A DNA stretch of 64,000 nt from Opitutia bacterium (lineage in GTDB: Bacteria; Verrucomicrobiota; Verrucomicrobiia; Opitutales; UBA953): NCBI GenBank assembly GCA_947377865.1, contig CANCHK010000001.1, forward strand, positions 34,461 through 98,460. Direction: 5' to 3'. The translations under genes were made by a program, and so were the position numbers. Under the pieces are notes generated by a model. It saw only the letters and a program-made list of their open reading frames with translations. It was not told the origin of the DNA and did no database searches. This document shows positions 8,117-23,100 of this stretch, one piece after another (position 1 is the stretch's first letter; every line of letters starts with the position of its first letter).

Positions 8117-11100
8117 TCAGGCCTTCTTCTCCTGGCGCTTGCGGCGACGGATCGCGGCGGCCGCGAGGGCCAGCGCGCCGAGGCCGAAGCCGTAGGTCGA
8201 GGGCTCCGGCACGGCGGTAGTGAAGGTGCTCAAGGTGATCGCGCCCGCATTGAAATCGATCGACCAAAGACCCGCGCTGGAGCTGTCTCCACCGGTGTAG
8301 CGGAACTGCGATGTATCGAAGGTAAACAGGTCGCTGATATTACCGACGTAAGCGGAAGAATAGGTACCGATGGCGAAGTCGACATGACCGCCGGGCAGGG
8401 GCTTGGCTAGATTGAGGGCGTTCGCAAACCCGCCAGCGAGATCGATGGACTTAATCATGATCGTGATGCGACTGGAGGGGTTAGCGCCCGAGAAATTAAC
8501 TGCGCCAAAGTCGAAGTTATCGAAACCAATGCCGGCGGCTAGGCCAGCATCGTAGATCTTGAACTCGATTTTGCTGCCGCCGTTGAGCGTGAGGCTGGTC
8601 GAGCTGAAATTCCCGATTGCCGCGCCGACGCCAAGGGTGGCCCCGGACTCAACTGTGATGTTGTTAGCGATCGCGGCTGGAGTGACGAAGTCGCCCTGGT
8701 TGCTGTAGATGTGGCCACCGGTAGAGACGGTGACAACGCCCGTGCCCAAGGCATTCTCATGGTTCACCACCAATGCGCCGTCGGAAACGGTCACGGAACC
8801 GCTCATCGCGGAGTTATCACCTCTCAGGATCATCGTCCCCAAACCCTTCTTGTTGAACGAAGAGACGCTCGAGTAGGCATCATCGGAGATGGTGCCCGAG
8901 AAATCCAAGGTCTTGTTGGCCGAGACAATAACGTCGGTGGCCACGGTAGTAGGAGCACCCGGAGCGCCGTTGACGAATCCGACGTTCTTGGCCGAGATCA
9001 CGGCATTATCTGTGACGTTCAACGACCCCGTGAGAAGCAGGGAGTTTAAGTTACTTGAAGCAACGTTACCGCTGGCGATGGTACCGCCGTCGAGCGTGAG
9101 GTCGTGAATGAGACCGAAGGTTGCATCAGTACCGGCGGCATTGATGAAGCGGAGGATGCCACCATGAATTTCGACATCCGGACCCAAGCCGGTGAACCCC
9201 ATGGCATCGTCGACCGAGACATTGAGCGCCCCACTCGAGTTGATGACAATTTGTCGGACAGACTCCAGGGTCGACGTACCCGCTGCCTCGAGGATACCTG
9301 CATCCACCCGGACGTCGCCCGAGAAGCCGAAGTTATAGCCAGTCAATTTGGTGGTACCGGTTCCGGACTGCAGCAGCAGACCGTCATTCGTAGCCAGACT
9401 CGAGATTGAGCCTCCGAACTCATAGGTATTCGAACGATTGAAGCTCAGGGTCGCGCCCGTGCCGATCGTCAGAGATGTCAGGCCCTCGAGCGAGCCGGTG
9501 AGGCCGCCGTCGCCGATCTGGAGAGTGCCGGCCAAGATACTGACGTTGAGGCCAAAGGCGTTGGTGGTATCGCCGACAATCTTCGCGACCGCATAATCGC
9601 CCGTGAACTTCAGGTCACCGCTGCCGGCGAAGGTGTTCGCGAGCGTGTAAGCCTTCGTGGTCGTGGATGTTCCGGCGACGGCATACTCAAGAGTGCCGTA
9701 GACATTGACTAGCCCAGGCCCGATGGCCCCGTCTCCGGTGATAAGCAAGGTGCCAGAGTAAACCGTGGTGCCCCCCGCGAAAGTATTCCTGCGGGTAAGC
9801 TCCAAGGTGCCGTTGCCCTGCTTTTCAAGCGCCAGGAGGCTGAGCGGCATGGCGGCGCTGTTATTATCGGCCAGAAGACCATCGAAGGTCAGCGTCGTGC
9901 TCGGCGCGATATCCAAGGTCAGGGTGGATGTCGCGTTGGCGGAGTTGGTAATGAAACCACTTCCAGCGATTGATTTGCTGCGCTGGTTGTTGCCGTTCAG
10001 GTCGTAGCCGGCGCCCGAAGCCACCGTGAGCAGCGAATTAGCCGAGAGGTTGTCGGTCGTTCCGGCCTTGATGACGCCAGCGGCAACCGTGAGGCCCGCG
10101 TCGCCCAGGTTGAGCATCGAGGAGCTACCCAACTGCAGGATGCCGTTGCCCGCTTTTGTCAGACCCGTACCAGAGGTGAGACCGGTGGTAAGGGTACCGT
10201 TGAAGGTCGTAGTGAGACCCGCGGTGGCGAAGGTGATTGTGCGTGCAGCAGAGCCAAGACCAATGGAGCCCGCCAGAGTGAGCGCGGCGTTGCCGCTGCC
10301 ACCGATGGTGAAGTCACCGTTCACGACGACCGCATTATGCAGCGTGCGAGCGGCGTTGTCGGCGAACAGGGAAGTTCCGCCAGCGATGGTCAGAGTACCC
10401 GTACCGAGCGGACCCTTGGTCAGAGAAAGACCGTCCGAGTTGGCACCGATCATGAGACTGCCAGCATTCAGGCTGACGCCTGTCGTGAACACGCTTTCCG
10501 AGCTCGTGAGAGCCAAGGTGCCGAGTCCTGACTTCTGGAGCGAGCCAGTCATGCTAACATTCTGGCCGATCGGAGCAGAGATATTGAGCCCGACGACTCC
10601 CTTACCAGCGTTGACCGTGATGGTGGGGCTGGCGGAGGAGAATTCGAGCGAAGTCAGCGTGCTCGAACCCGTACCAATGGTCGGAACCGTGGACAGGGAT
10701 TCGTTCCGCGACGTGACGGGGTTAGCCGAAGTGAGGATGAAACGGCTAACGAAACCGGTTCCGGTCGGAGTACCGAGATTGAACTCGGGGTTCACTGCGC
10801 CGCCTTCGTTGACGAAGGAGACGCTCGTGAGCGACTGGCTCAGGTCTGCACCCGCCCGAGAGGCGTAATTACCGAAGAGCAGTCGTCCGCCGCCGTTGAT
10901 CGTGACGGAAGTGCCGGCGCCGACCTGACCCGCCTGCGTGGACGACATGGTGACGGTCGCATTGCCGATCGTGAGAGCGCCACCGGTGGGAAGCGCAGCC
11001 CACGAGTCGCGGGAACTGATAGTCTGGGTGCCTTGCAGCGATGTGTTCGTGCTGGTCGTATCGACGACCAAGGAGACGTTGGGGGTGACCGTGAGGATCT

Positions 11101-14100
11101 TGGTTCCACCCGGGAAATTGGCGTTGTAAATCACCATGCCCGCCGTGAAGCCGGTCGTGTCCGACATTGTAATGGTGTTGGTTGTCGGCGCAATCGAGGC
11201 CAACGCGAACGAAACCTGTCCTCGCGAGCTCAGGCTCAAGGTGCCGGCGTTTACGAATGTACCGCCGCTGAAGTCGTTGTTGGCGAACTGGGGCGCGAGC
11301 TGGAGGGTGCCGTTGCCGAAGGAGACGATGGCCGTGGAACCGGTGATCCTGGGCTGGATCGTGGTGGTATTCTGGGAAGCGAAGAGGTACAGGTTCCCGT
11401 CTGCGCCGGAGCCGGCGATGGTGTTATTGGCCTTGGCGGCCGCCAACGTGAACGCGACGTTGCCGCTCGTGACCAGGCCGGCGCCAAGCGTCAGGGTGGC
11501 CCCATCGGCGAAGGTGACGGTATGGGCGTTGGCGCTGAGGCGCCAGGTGTTGGCAACATTGGAGCCGGTCGCGATGGTCCGGGTCGCCGAATTATCATAG
11601 TTACCACTCGCGACGCTGCTGGCGGCCGTCGTGGGGATGGAGGTCGCTGTGAACGAGGACATCTGGCCGACACCGGTGGTGTCGGAGTAGGTCGCGAAGG
11701 CGTAGGTGTCACCAGAAGCAACCGCCCAACCCCCGATGATGCCATTCGTCGCCACCGTGCTGGACTGGCCGAAGGCGGAGCCGTTGAGATTCGAAAGGAA
11801 GACGAGACTCGAACCCGATGGGCTGATCTGCCCCAGCGTGTTCGTACCGGTGGAGTTGAGGGTACTCCGACCGGAGAAGAGCATAGTCGTCTGAGGCGCT
11901 CCCGTGCGGGCAAGGTTACCGATGTTCACTCGCACCGAGGAGGCCGAACCGATGATCGGCTGGGTCTCCAGCACATTGGCACCGCCGAGCAGGGACACCG
12001 TGTCGAAGGCCGCGACGGTGTCCACGGAACCGGCACCGATAATACGGACGGTACCACCGAGCAACGAGACAGGGACCGTCTGGGCAAAGCGGGTCGGCAC
12101 GGTGACCGGATCTACATTCTGTCCGAAGTTATCCCAGACCAAGGCACCATAGTTAACCTTGACCGCCGTGGTGGCGGACAGTGCACCGGCGTCGACGAGC
12201 CGCAGGGTGCCGCCACGGATGACCGTTTCGCCGACGTAGTCGGAGATATCGGTAAACGTCGTGGTGTTATTGCCCGAACGAACGAAGTTGAGATTGCCGG
12301 AGATCGAACCGCCGAAGGCGCCGCCACCGGTCGAGGTGAGGGTAACCGTCGAGAGGGCGGAGTTCGCGATAGTACCACCGTTGCCGGTGGTCGAATTAAC
12401 GCTCGTGAGGGCACCAAAGGCCTGCGAATGGCCGAGCAGGTCGATAATCGCATTCAGGCCGTTGAGCTGGAGATCGCTCACGCGGGCTGCACCGACGGAC
12501 TCGCCGACGCTGATGGTATTATCCAAGCCCGAGGCGAGATTAAGGAAACCATCATTGACCGTGACGACGCCGTTGAATCCGGCGAGTGCGTTCAGGTTCA
12601 TCGTGCCGCCGCCGGATTTCACAAACCCGACGGAGCTACCCAGGCCGAAAGCAGAATTAAGGTTAAGAATCGCGCCAGTGAGAACGTGGAACTGCGGAGC
12701 CTGGGCGGAAGAACCGCGCAGGGCTACGTTGAACTCAGCGGTGCCGCTCTTGACAAGCAAGGCGGAGGCGTTGGCCAGCGTCAGGGTCATGGCCGCACCG
12801 TCTACGCCATAGCTACCGAAGGCGCTCGGCAGGCTCGAACTGAGCGAGGAGGCGGAACCGATGGTCAGCGTATTGACCGACGAGGAAACGCCGATCGACG
12901 CAGTACCCGAAAGACCCGCATTCTGCTGAGACTCCCAGGTGGAGGCATCGAAATTGAGATCGCCCGAGGCCAAGGCGCGCCAGGTACCGGCAGCCTTGAC
13001 GAGGAAGCCGTCACCAAGTCCGTTGAGGGCAGAGGCAACCAGCACGTCGCCGCGGACAGCATTAGCCGTGCCGGAAGAACCCTGTCCTGCGACCAGATTG
13101 GCGTTGGTCACGACCAGCTGGGCGGTGCCAGCCAGACCCGAGATGACGAGGGAGCCAGCACTAGGCGCGGCAAAGTTCGCGACGGTCAGGGTAAGCTGAC
13201 GACCAGTATCCGGCGTCAGCTCGATGCGGCCAGATCCGGTCGCGAGACCGAGATTGGCGACACTTTCAGCGGAGTTCGCACCAGAGTTGCCATTGAGCGA
13301 GAGCGTGCCTCCGAGAATATTGACCGTACCACCGATAGCTGCACCCAGACGGTTAACGACGTTAGTGCCGACGTTATCCAATGCGAGTTTGGCCCCAGAC
13401 TGGACGTTGAAGACAGTGTTCTCGGCGGACGAGGAAACCAAGGCCTTGCCAGCGACGGAGTACTGGAGAGAACCGCCGCTCACGGTGATGGCACCGAAGG
13501 AGCCGAGTGCGTCCTGCGCAGTGGTGAAGGTCATCGTGCCGACGCCAACCTTGGTCAGCAGGCCATAGGCCGCGTCATTGAAGCGGATGAGTCGTCCAGA
13601 GAAGGCGGTCGACTTTCCATCGAAGCCGACAGTGAGCGTCGGCGTTCCCGAAGAGCTGAAGACGTCGCCGGCACCGGACAGGGAGCCCCACGAGGTGGAA
13701 TAGCCGTTGAGGTCGAAGCTGGTGTTCGCTCCGAGGTTCAGATTCGCAAAGCGGGAACCAGCATTCGTGTAACCTGTCTTGAGGCCGCCGCCGACGACGT
13801 CGACCTGACCGCTGAAGCCAGATTGGGCGTTGAACTGCAGGACACCGTCGCCGGTCTTGCTGATACCACCGGCCGTGCCGACGACCGCCTGCAGGACCAA
13901 GGAGGCCTGCAAAGGAGCGACGTCAGTGGAACCGTTGATGTCGATGGTGCCGACCGATACCGTCTTCATGCTGGCACCGAAGTCGACGCGACCTTCGATC
14001 AGGCTGGTCGTGCCCACGTTAGCCGAGGTCACCACGATGCCCGACGAACCGATAGTCAGCTTGCTGGCCGTGCCCCCGGTAATGGCGGTGTTAAAGGTCC

Positions 14101-17100
14101 GCACCGTCGGAGTGGTCGTGCCACCCAGGTTATTAAAGACCAAGCCCGCCTGCGTGTTGTCGCCGGAATAGGTGATGACGGCCCCACCGTTGAGCGTCAC
14201 GACGTTGGCCGAAGCGACCGCACCCGCGAAAATCTGGGTGAAGGCAGCGTTATTAAGGACGAGTCCCTTGGCAGGGTCGTTCGCCGCCGGGATCAAGGAG
14301 CCGGCATTCACCGTAAGCGTGCCTTCGTTGATCGTCGTCCCACCCGTGTAGGTATTGACGGCGGACAGAGCGACCGTACCGGTACCGAACTTCACGAGGC
14401 CAACACGCGAAATGCCGTCAGCAATGACCGAACGGATTGTCATAGAACCTGCGCCGCCGGAGTAGAGGAACAACTCAGACCCGCCGGAGGTAATCGTACC
14501 CGTGCCAACCACCGACGAGCCGATGTACCAACCGCTCGTGGCGTTGCTCAAGATGCCGCCGGAGCCCACCGTGAGGGTCTTTCCGGTGGAGATGCTAACC
14601 GTCCCCACCGCGACGGCGGAGGTCGCCAGCGCATTGACGGTAACGTCGGTGCTGACGGTCGAAGCCGCGGTCGTGATCTTGATGTTCTGCGACGAAGTGC
14701 TGCTGTTGGAAAGGACGGTGGACGAATAGGCCTGGAAGCCGATCTGGCCGAGGCCGCCGACGCCGAGGCCGGGCAGGTAAGAGGCGAAGTCGCCGGTGCT
14801 CGTGACGGCCCAGCCGCCGATGATGTTGTTCTGCAGGCCGCCTCCGACAGAAGCCGTCGAGACGCCGCCGATTGACCCGAAGGTCATCCGGGCGGTATTG
14901 CCAGCCTGTCCGTTAGGACCAGAGAAGAGCAAGGTGCCGCCGGTCTGCCGGACGAGCGAGGCTGCACTCAGGACCGCAGAGTTGATTCCGGTGCCGCCGA
15001 CCGTGACGACGAACGAGCTGGCGCCGCCGGAAACCGTCACCGCGCCGATGGTTTCCGAAGTATTGGTCTGCGCCCTTCCCTTCAACGTGAAAGTGCCACC
15101 AGCCAAGGTGATTGCCGTGGCGTCGCGGAGACGGTCATTGCTGTTCTTCGCCGCGTTAGCGCTGTCGAGAATTAGGGCGCCGAAGCCGAGCGTCAGTTGA
15201 GTCGTGGCCGTCAACGCAGCCTGGTCGGTGAGCGTCAGGGTGCCTCCATTGACAAGGGTGTCCTGCGCGTAGGTCTGCGCGCTGTAAAGGGTGAGGATGT
15301 TTGCGCCCTGCTTCGTAAAGCGGACGTCTCCCGTGATCGCACCCGCCCAATCGCGTGCGCTGTTATCCTGGTTGACGACGAGTCCGGCGATGCCTCCGGT
15401 CGTAGTGACCGTGCTGCTGACAGTGGCTGTGGCGTAGTTCTGGTCGGAGAACAAGGCGCCGAGCTGCTGGGTATTGCCGTTGAGATCGAGGGTTCCGGAG
15501 ATCAGGGCAAACTGATTGCCCGCCTGGATTGCATTCTTAATACCCGTGCCGAGCTTGACCGTGCCTTGGTTGAGCACGAACTGGCCGCTCAGGGAGTTCA
15601 TGCCAATGCCAGCGAGCCCCTTGACCTGCGAGGTCGGGGGAGCGATGACGAGCGTGCCGGCGCCAGCCTTGACGAAGGAGATCGCAGCGTTGCCGACACC
15701 GTTGCCCCCGCTCATCGCGGAAGTGATGGTCAACTGGGCCGTTCCGATCGTCCAGATATTGAGCGGCGGAAGGTTGCTAGGCTGGTTGAGCGTGCCACCG
15801 GCGAAGGTAGTGTCGCTACCATTACGGATTAAGACACCGCCCGAGGCTAGGCTAAGGCGTACGCCCGAGGCCAGGCTGAGATCGGCACCGGCTTCAATCG
15901 TGAGAGAGTTCGGGGCCACATCGGCCGAGAAAGTCGTCGTGGCGCTCGAGGTAAAGAGCAGGTTCTTGTCGGTGACACCGAGACCGAAATCAGGCAGTTC
16001 CAAATACTCGGAAGGACTGAGGTCGCGGATGATGCGATCGGCCGAAAGCGACGTGCCGCCGCTGCCGGCGTTATCGACGGTCGCGAAGGAGAATCCATCC
16101 GGCTGGTTGGTGACGCCAGAGCGGCCGATGACGGCCCACGGAAGAATACCCTTAGACGGGACGCCGATGCCGCCGTTCGCGCCGTTGAGGGTCACGCCAC
16201 CGGCAAAGACGACGTTACTGCGGCCAGGATCGTTGGTTAGGGCGAATAAGTCGTCGCCACGGAAGAGGACCGAGGCTCCCTGCGGGGACGAACTCTGGGC
16301 CGGAGCAATATTATCCGGGGCGTTATTGAAGACCAAGGTCATCTTACCCGCGAAATTCTTATCGAGGGTGATGATCGAAGCACCGCGACGGAACTCCGGC
16401 TTGGCGATATACTCGAGAATGGAGTCGTTGACGAAATTGCTTCCGCTGAAGATCAATTCGCCGCCGCGGAAACGGAAATTATTGTCACTGTTCGCGCTGG
16501 CACCCAGGCGACCGTTGGCCGAGATGTGGTCTGTGCCGCTCAGGGTCACGTTGGAGTCGTCGAGCCATAAGGTTGCACCGACCTCAAGCGAGACCTGCGC
16601 CGGCAACGTGCCGGCGGAAAGGAAGCTCAGCGATCCGAGCACACCAGTCGTAGCGGAAGAAATCGTGAAGCTGTTCGTTCCCACGGAGGTGATCACGGCG
16701 CGCAACGGAATCGTCGACGGGTAAGCCGAAGTGACGACAAAGAGGCCTTCCTTCAGGCCTAGGCTGGCGACGGTATCCGAGCCACGGAGATTGATGGTCG
16801 TACTGCCGGAAGGATCGGTAGGCGTGGTGGTCGTCGAACTGACCTTGGTGCCGCCGTTCAGTACGACGGTTCCTTCGCGGATGCTGAAGTATTGGGCGGC
16901 GGTGAGTGCGAATGCCTGCGGGGTGCTGATGGTGAGCGTACCGGTTCCGTACTTGTTGATGGCGTAGAAACCAGTGGCCGTACCCGAATAGGTCAAGGGG
17001 CTGGACAGGTTGATATTACCAGCGGCATTGAAGCTCAGCTGACGGTTCGCCGTGGCATTGATGCCTCCGGTGAGGTTCAAGGTAGTGCTAGCAACCGCCC

Positions 17101-20100
17101 CGATGGACGCGTCGTAGTCCTGCGTAATCCGGCCGGCATAGGTGTTGGTTCCAGAAACGTTGGCCAGCTGACCGCCAAAATCGATGCCGCCGAAGAACAC
17201 ATTGCCGGTGCCCTGAAGGGAGAGCGCGTTCGAGAAGGTGGAGCCCCCTGCGAGCTCCAGGGCGGTGCCCACGGCCGCCGTGGAAGGAGAGATGGCGATG
17301 GCGCCGCTCCCTGCCGCGCCGGTTATGCCGAGGCGAACGATGCCGCTGTTGAAGGTGATACCGCCGGTCCAGCCAATATTCGCGGCAGAGAGGGTGAGCC
17401 TGCCGGAGCCGTTCTTGACCAGGGAGTTGGACAGCGCAGAGAAGCCAAAGGCGCTGTTCAGGGTTAACGTAGCTCCAGCAAGCACATCGATGGAATTGAT
17501 GGCAGCGTTGAGGTTGATGGTGCGCGACGTAGCAAAGGTGCCGGTGACGCCGAGGCCGGTGGCCGTCGTGGCACCACTGGACGCATTGGTCAGCGAGTTA
17601 AGGGTATCACCAAGCGCCGCGTCGGAACCGAAGGTGAGGCGACCAGCTGAGACCGTAATGGTCTTCCCTGCCCCGCCAAAGCTGTTGCTGCCATTGAGTA
17701 CCAGTTCGCCGGAACCGAGCTTGGTCAGCGTATAGCCGGCGGAGACGTCGTCGATATTCCCGCCCACGGTGAGCGAACTGCCGGAGACGGTAAGCGAGGA
17801 GTTGGACTTGAGGGTCACCGCGCCGGCGCCGAGGTCATAGGCGTTGGTACCGGTGAAGGTGAAGCTGTTCCACTCCTGGGCGTTGCCGCCGGAATTGACC
17901 AGGGCCGCGCCGGTGGTGTTGTTGAAGGTGACTCCGGAAGCGAACTTCAGCACACCCGTGCCGAAGGCGGAGGCATTGCCGATATTGACCGTACCCGCAT
18001 TGAGGCTGAGGCCACCGGAACCGGTGCCGGCACCATTGAGGGTCAGCACGCCAGCGCCGGACTTGAATACCCGGGCGTTGAAAGTCGTGGCGCCGGAGAC
18101 CGTGAGCGCGGAGCCGTTGGCCCCGGTGCCTACCACCGACCACGTCTGCGTCGAATCGGCGATCAAGGGCGCGGAAATCGTCACCACCCCGGCGTTCGCC
18201 TGGACGGAGATCCCGTTGTTCGAATTACCAGGCGAAAGGGTCAGGCTACCACCCGAACCAGGCGCGATGGAGAAAGCCGTCACGCCGCTCGGCGTGGAAG
18301 TGAAAGTCAGGCTATCGACAGTGAACGCGGCGTCGAGGGTCGTGGCGATGGTCGGGCCGGAGGTGTTGCTGGCGCTGAAGATGAGGCTTTCGGACGCCGA
18401 AGGAACGGCCGTGGCGATCGTGGTACCCGCCGAGTTTTCGGCCCAATTACCGGCGACATTCCAGGAAGCACCGGTCGCGCCCCGGAAATAACGGGGGACG
18501 TAAAGGGAGGCAGTCAGGTAAAGCGTGGAAGTGCCGCCCGAGGTGACGGCGTCGAGCTGGTAATTCAGGCCGGCCGGGGCGGTGCCAACCAGCCAATCGG
18601 TGCTGGCGAGATCCAATCCGCCGACGGCAGTCATCAGCGTGTAGCCGTGATTACCCGTGGCGATACTGCTGAGAGCGCTCAGGTTGACGGTGACCGAAGC
18701 TCCCAACGTCGACCCAGCCGCCAAAGCAAGCGAGTCGTTGACGCCGAGCGTGCCGATGTCGAGGCCGAGTGTGGAACCATCGGCAAGATTGAAGACCTTG
18801 GAGGCCAGCGAAACGGTGGAGCCGTTTGCCAAGCTGAGCGTCGCCGCGTTGGCAACGTTGACCGTGCCGACGACGTCACCGGAGGTGAAGCCCTTCGTCA
18901 GGGTGCCTTCAGAGACCGTAATGGCTCCGCTGCTGCCGATATTGACCGTGCCGGAAATTGTCAGGGAGCCAGGACCTACCTTTGTGACGCTCGCCCCGGT
19001 ACCGGTGATGGCTCCGGACACCGCGATATTGCTGGCGCCACCGAACGTGAGCGCACGCGTGCCGGCGGCGATCGCGGTCGTTCCACCGAAACTGAGCGTG
19101 CCGGAATCGGACTGAATCAAGGCGTCCGCGAGAAGCGTGACCGTCCCGTTCATCGCGTTGGTATTCGAAAGATTACGGATTGCGCCTGCGCCGCCAAAGC
19201 CTGTACCGCTGACCGAAATCGGCTCTGCGGCGACGGTGGTGCCGCCCGCGAACTCCACGGAAGCGCCTGAGGCGACGGTGGTGCCACCGACGGTGGAACC
19301 AAGGGCCGAGGCATGGCTTACCCGGAGCGTGCCGCCGTTGACGGCGATCGCGCCGTCAAAGGAAGAGCTGTCGCCCGACAGGATGAGCGTGCCGTTCCCG
19401 GTCTTGGTCAAAGAGGCGGAGGTGCCGGTCATGGCACCCGTGACGGAGACGTCTCCCGAGCCCGTGACGGTCAGCGCCCGCGTGCCGGCGGCAATCGCCG
19501 TGGCGTTGCCGAGGGTGAGCGTGCCGAGATCCGACTGGATCGTCGCGGCGCCGTTCAAGGTTACCGTGCCGCCAAAGGAATTGTTGCCGGAAAGGTTGCG
19601 CAGGGCGCCATTGGAAGCCGAACCCGTGCCGGAGATACCGAGGGCTTCGGCGCCGACGGTGATAGTGTTCTGGAGCTCGAGTGAGGCATTCGCACCGACC
19701 GTAGTGCCGGCCACGAGGGAGCCCAGCGCCGTATTATGGGAGATGGATAGGATGCCGGCGTTGACCGACGTCGTTCCGTCGTAGCCGTTGGCGCCCGCAA
19801 GCGTGATGGTGCCGGTGCCGTTCTGGGCAAGCGTACCCGAACCCGTGATGACGTTTGAGAAGGTGGCCGAATCGCTGCGATTGAACGTCAGCGCGGCGTT
19901 ATTGGTGACCGAGACCGTGCCGAGCGTACCCGAGGTCGCACCGGCGCCGACCTGGACCGTGCCGGAGGAAATCGTGAAGACGCCCGAGAAGGAATTGGTT
20001 CCGTCGATGATGAGGGTGTCGGAGCCGGCGCCAGCGGACTTGGTGAAGCCGGTACCACCATTGATCTGCAGGACATTCTTGAGCGTGCCGGACTGCAGGT

Positions 20101-23100
20101 TGAGCGCTCCGGTACCGGAGCCCACAGGGAGAGCGGAACTGCCGATGGCGTATTGGGTGACACTGGTGCCCATGCTGAGCGTGCCGCCATCGAGCGTCAG
20201 GGTGCTATTCACCGTTCCGGCGGTCTTCGTATAGGCAAGAGTCGCGCCAAGATTGAGGGTACCGTTCGTGATCGAAAGGATGCTCGTGGCGGTAGCGGCG
20301 GCATTAGAAGCAGCCGCCAGTTTGAGGGTCGTGACATTGACCGTACCACCTGTGATATTAAGGGTCGCGAGACTGGCATTACCCGAGCCGGTATTGGCCG
20401 AGCTGTTCGTATTCATGTTCAGCGTGGAGATCGTGACCGTACCTCCGCTGATGCTGGTGGTCGCCTGGACCGGAGCGATCGTCTGGGCAGTAGTGGTGCC
20501 GCCAATGGAATCACTACCCATCGTCACAGTGCCGATGGTGACCGTGCCGCCGCCGATATTGAGGGCCGCGATTGCTGCGCCATTGGTCGTCGCCGCCGTG
20601 CTGGTATTCTGGCCCATCAGCAAGGTGCCGCTGATGGTGACCGTGCCGGTTCCACCGGAAGCCATCAGGTTGAGCGTGCCGGTGTTCGTGTTGCCGAACT
20701 GGTAGGCCCCCGTACGGGTACCCAAGTTGACATTCGTGGCGACGAGCGTCCCGGTATCGAAGGTGAAAGTTCCGGTCTTGCTACCCGGAGTCCCCGAACC
20801 GCCGGAATTACCGCCGATGCTCAGGGTGGTGACCAGGATGTCGCTGTTATGCCCGGCGAGGTTCATCAGGCCGGTCGAAGCAAAACCGGTGGTCGAGGCA
20901 CCGGACGCGACCGCGATGCTCGTGGCCGCCGTCGCATCCGCTCCATCAAGACCGCGCAGTTTGAAGGTCCCCGTCGCGACACCGGTATCCCAGGAGAGCT
21001 GCCCGTTGGCACGGTTGGCGACACCGGAGAGATAAAGGTTGTTCGCGTTGAAGACGTTGGCCGTATCACCGAGATAAACGTAGTTGGTGACGCTACCGTT
21101 AGGTGTATCCAACGTGATGTCCGCGGCGATAATCGTCGACGTCTTGGCTAGATAAGCCTTGGAAGCCGTGGTGGCCGTCCCGCTAGAGTTGGTCGGATCG
21201 CCGACCCTGAACGTGCCGAGACCGAGGTTGGCATAGAAGGTCGTCAGTCCCGACATCGTCAGGGTGGCGGCGTTGCTGTAGGCATCCGTGGTATGGGCAC
21301 CTAGCTGGAAATTAGCGTTGGTCCCGTTGCCCGGAGCACCGATCGAGAAGGTGCCAGCGCCTGAGACGGTAAGCAGGGTCGTACTCGCCGTGGTATTATT
21401 GACACCCACGACAACGCCGCCGTCGATATTAAGCTCCCGTCCACTTCCGATGACGATGGTGTTGACGGTCGCGCTGTTGGTCTGGACGGTCAACGAATTG
21501 AAGCTCGCACTGGCGTTACTCAGGTCGAGTTTCGATCCGCCCGTGCTCGCTAGAGCGCCCATCGTAAGGCTGGTAAGGGTGTTGGTGCCGGTAAGAATGA
21601 GGATACCAGCCCCCTGGATAGAAGTAGCACCGGTGTAGGTGGAGGCAGACCCGACCGTCAAGGTGCCGGCCGTGACGGTGACGCCTCCCAAGTGCGTCAA
21701 CGCACCCACGGAAAGGATACCGGTTCCAGCCTTGGTGAGCGTAGAACTTCCAGTCACGTTGCCCCCGAAGGTGAGCGTGTTGGCCGAGACGGTGATAGTC
21801 GGATTGCCCGAGACGGCGAGGGAGGACGTACCGATGCTGAGGCTGCTTGAACCGGTAAAGGTGAAAGAGCCCGTGACCGAGCCGATGCCCGCACCAGTCA
21901 GCACCTTGGCACTACCGGAGGAATTATTCAGCGTGCCGCCAGAGATCGCCAGCGTGCCGCCGCCCAGAGCGCCGGCGGAATTGAGGTTCAACGTGCCGCC
22001 GCTCATCGCCAGGCCGGTCGCGAAGGTGTTGGTGCCGGAGAGGGTCAGCGTGCCGGTGACCAAGGAAGCCGAGGCGAAGCCGTTGTTGCCGCTGAAGCTG
22101 GCCGTACCAGAATTAATCGTGACCGCACCGCCGATCGACGGATTGTTGCCGGAAGCCGTCAGGGTGCCGCCGGTGAGCGTCACGCCGCCGCTGAGGGTAT
22201 TCGCTCCGGACAGATTAATTGTGGCCGAAGTGCCGGTGAGCGAGGTGAGGGTATTGGTACCGGTCACCGTCAAGGTTGTACCCGAGGCGGCCGTGACGTC
22301 GCCCATGGTACCGCCGGTGCCGATATTCAGGGCGCCCGCGGTCAAGGCCAGGGTTCCGTCGATGGTGACAGCACCGGTGATGGTCAACGTGCCGGCGCCC
22401 GCCTTGGTGAAGCCGTAGCTACCGGCGCCGTCCGTGAGCGAGCCGACCGTGAGGACGCGTGAAGCGGTCGTAACGGTCGCGGTCAGCGACTGACCCATGG
22501 TCGCCGCACCCGTGCCGAAACTCAGGTCATTGGTCCCCGTGAAGGTGAAGGCGCCGTTCCAGTTCGTGGCATTGTTCGCCAAGGTCAGCGACGAGCCCGA
22601 GGAGTTATCGAACGTGGTCAGGGCGCCCACGGTGAGGGCGCCGGAACCCAGAGCCGTCGACGAACCGAGACGCAGCGTGCCGGCGGCGATCGTCAGGCCG
22701 CCGCTGCCGGTGTTCGTTCCGGAAAGGGTGAGCACGCCGGCTCCCGTCTTGCGCACCGGAGCGGTGAAGGTGATGTTCCCGCTGACGTTCAGCGAGGAAG
22801 TACCGGTGCCGTCGACCGACCAGGTCTGACTCGTGGCGCCGGAAGTAGAAGTGATGAGCGGAGCGGAGATCGTAACGGCGCCGGCATTCGCGGCGACGAC
22901 GATGCCGCCGGAAGTGCTGATGGGGGCGATGGTCAACGTACCGCTGCCGGCACCCTGCGAGAGAAGGATGGAGGTCGTGGCCGTCGAAGTCCCCCCGATA
23001 AACTGCAGGCCTTCGATGGTGTAGCTGCCGTCCAGGGTGGAGGTCAGCGCCCCGCCGACGAGACTGCTGGCACTGAAGATGACGGTGTCCGTCGCGACGG

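Noticed and set aside
11033-14875. 1280-aa plus-strand ORF antisense to the giant gene, and many other long plus-strand ORFs within 8-34 kb
   Set aside because: Low-complexity, R/G/D-rich translations without recognisable domains; explained by strong codon bias of the minus-strand gene leaving antisense frames open.
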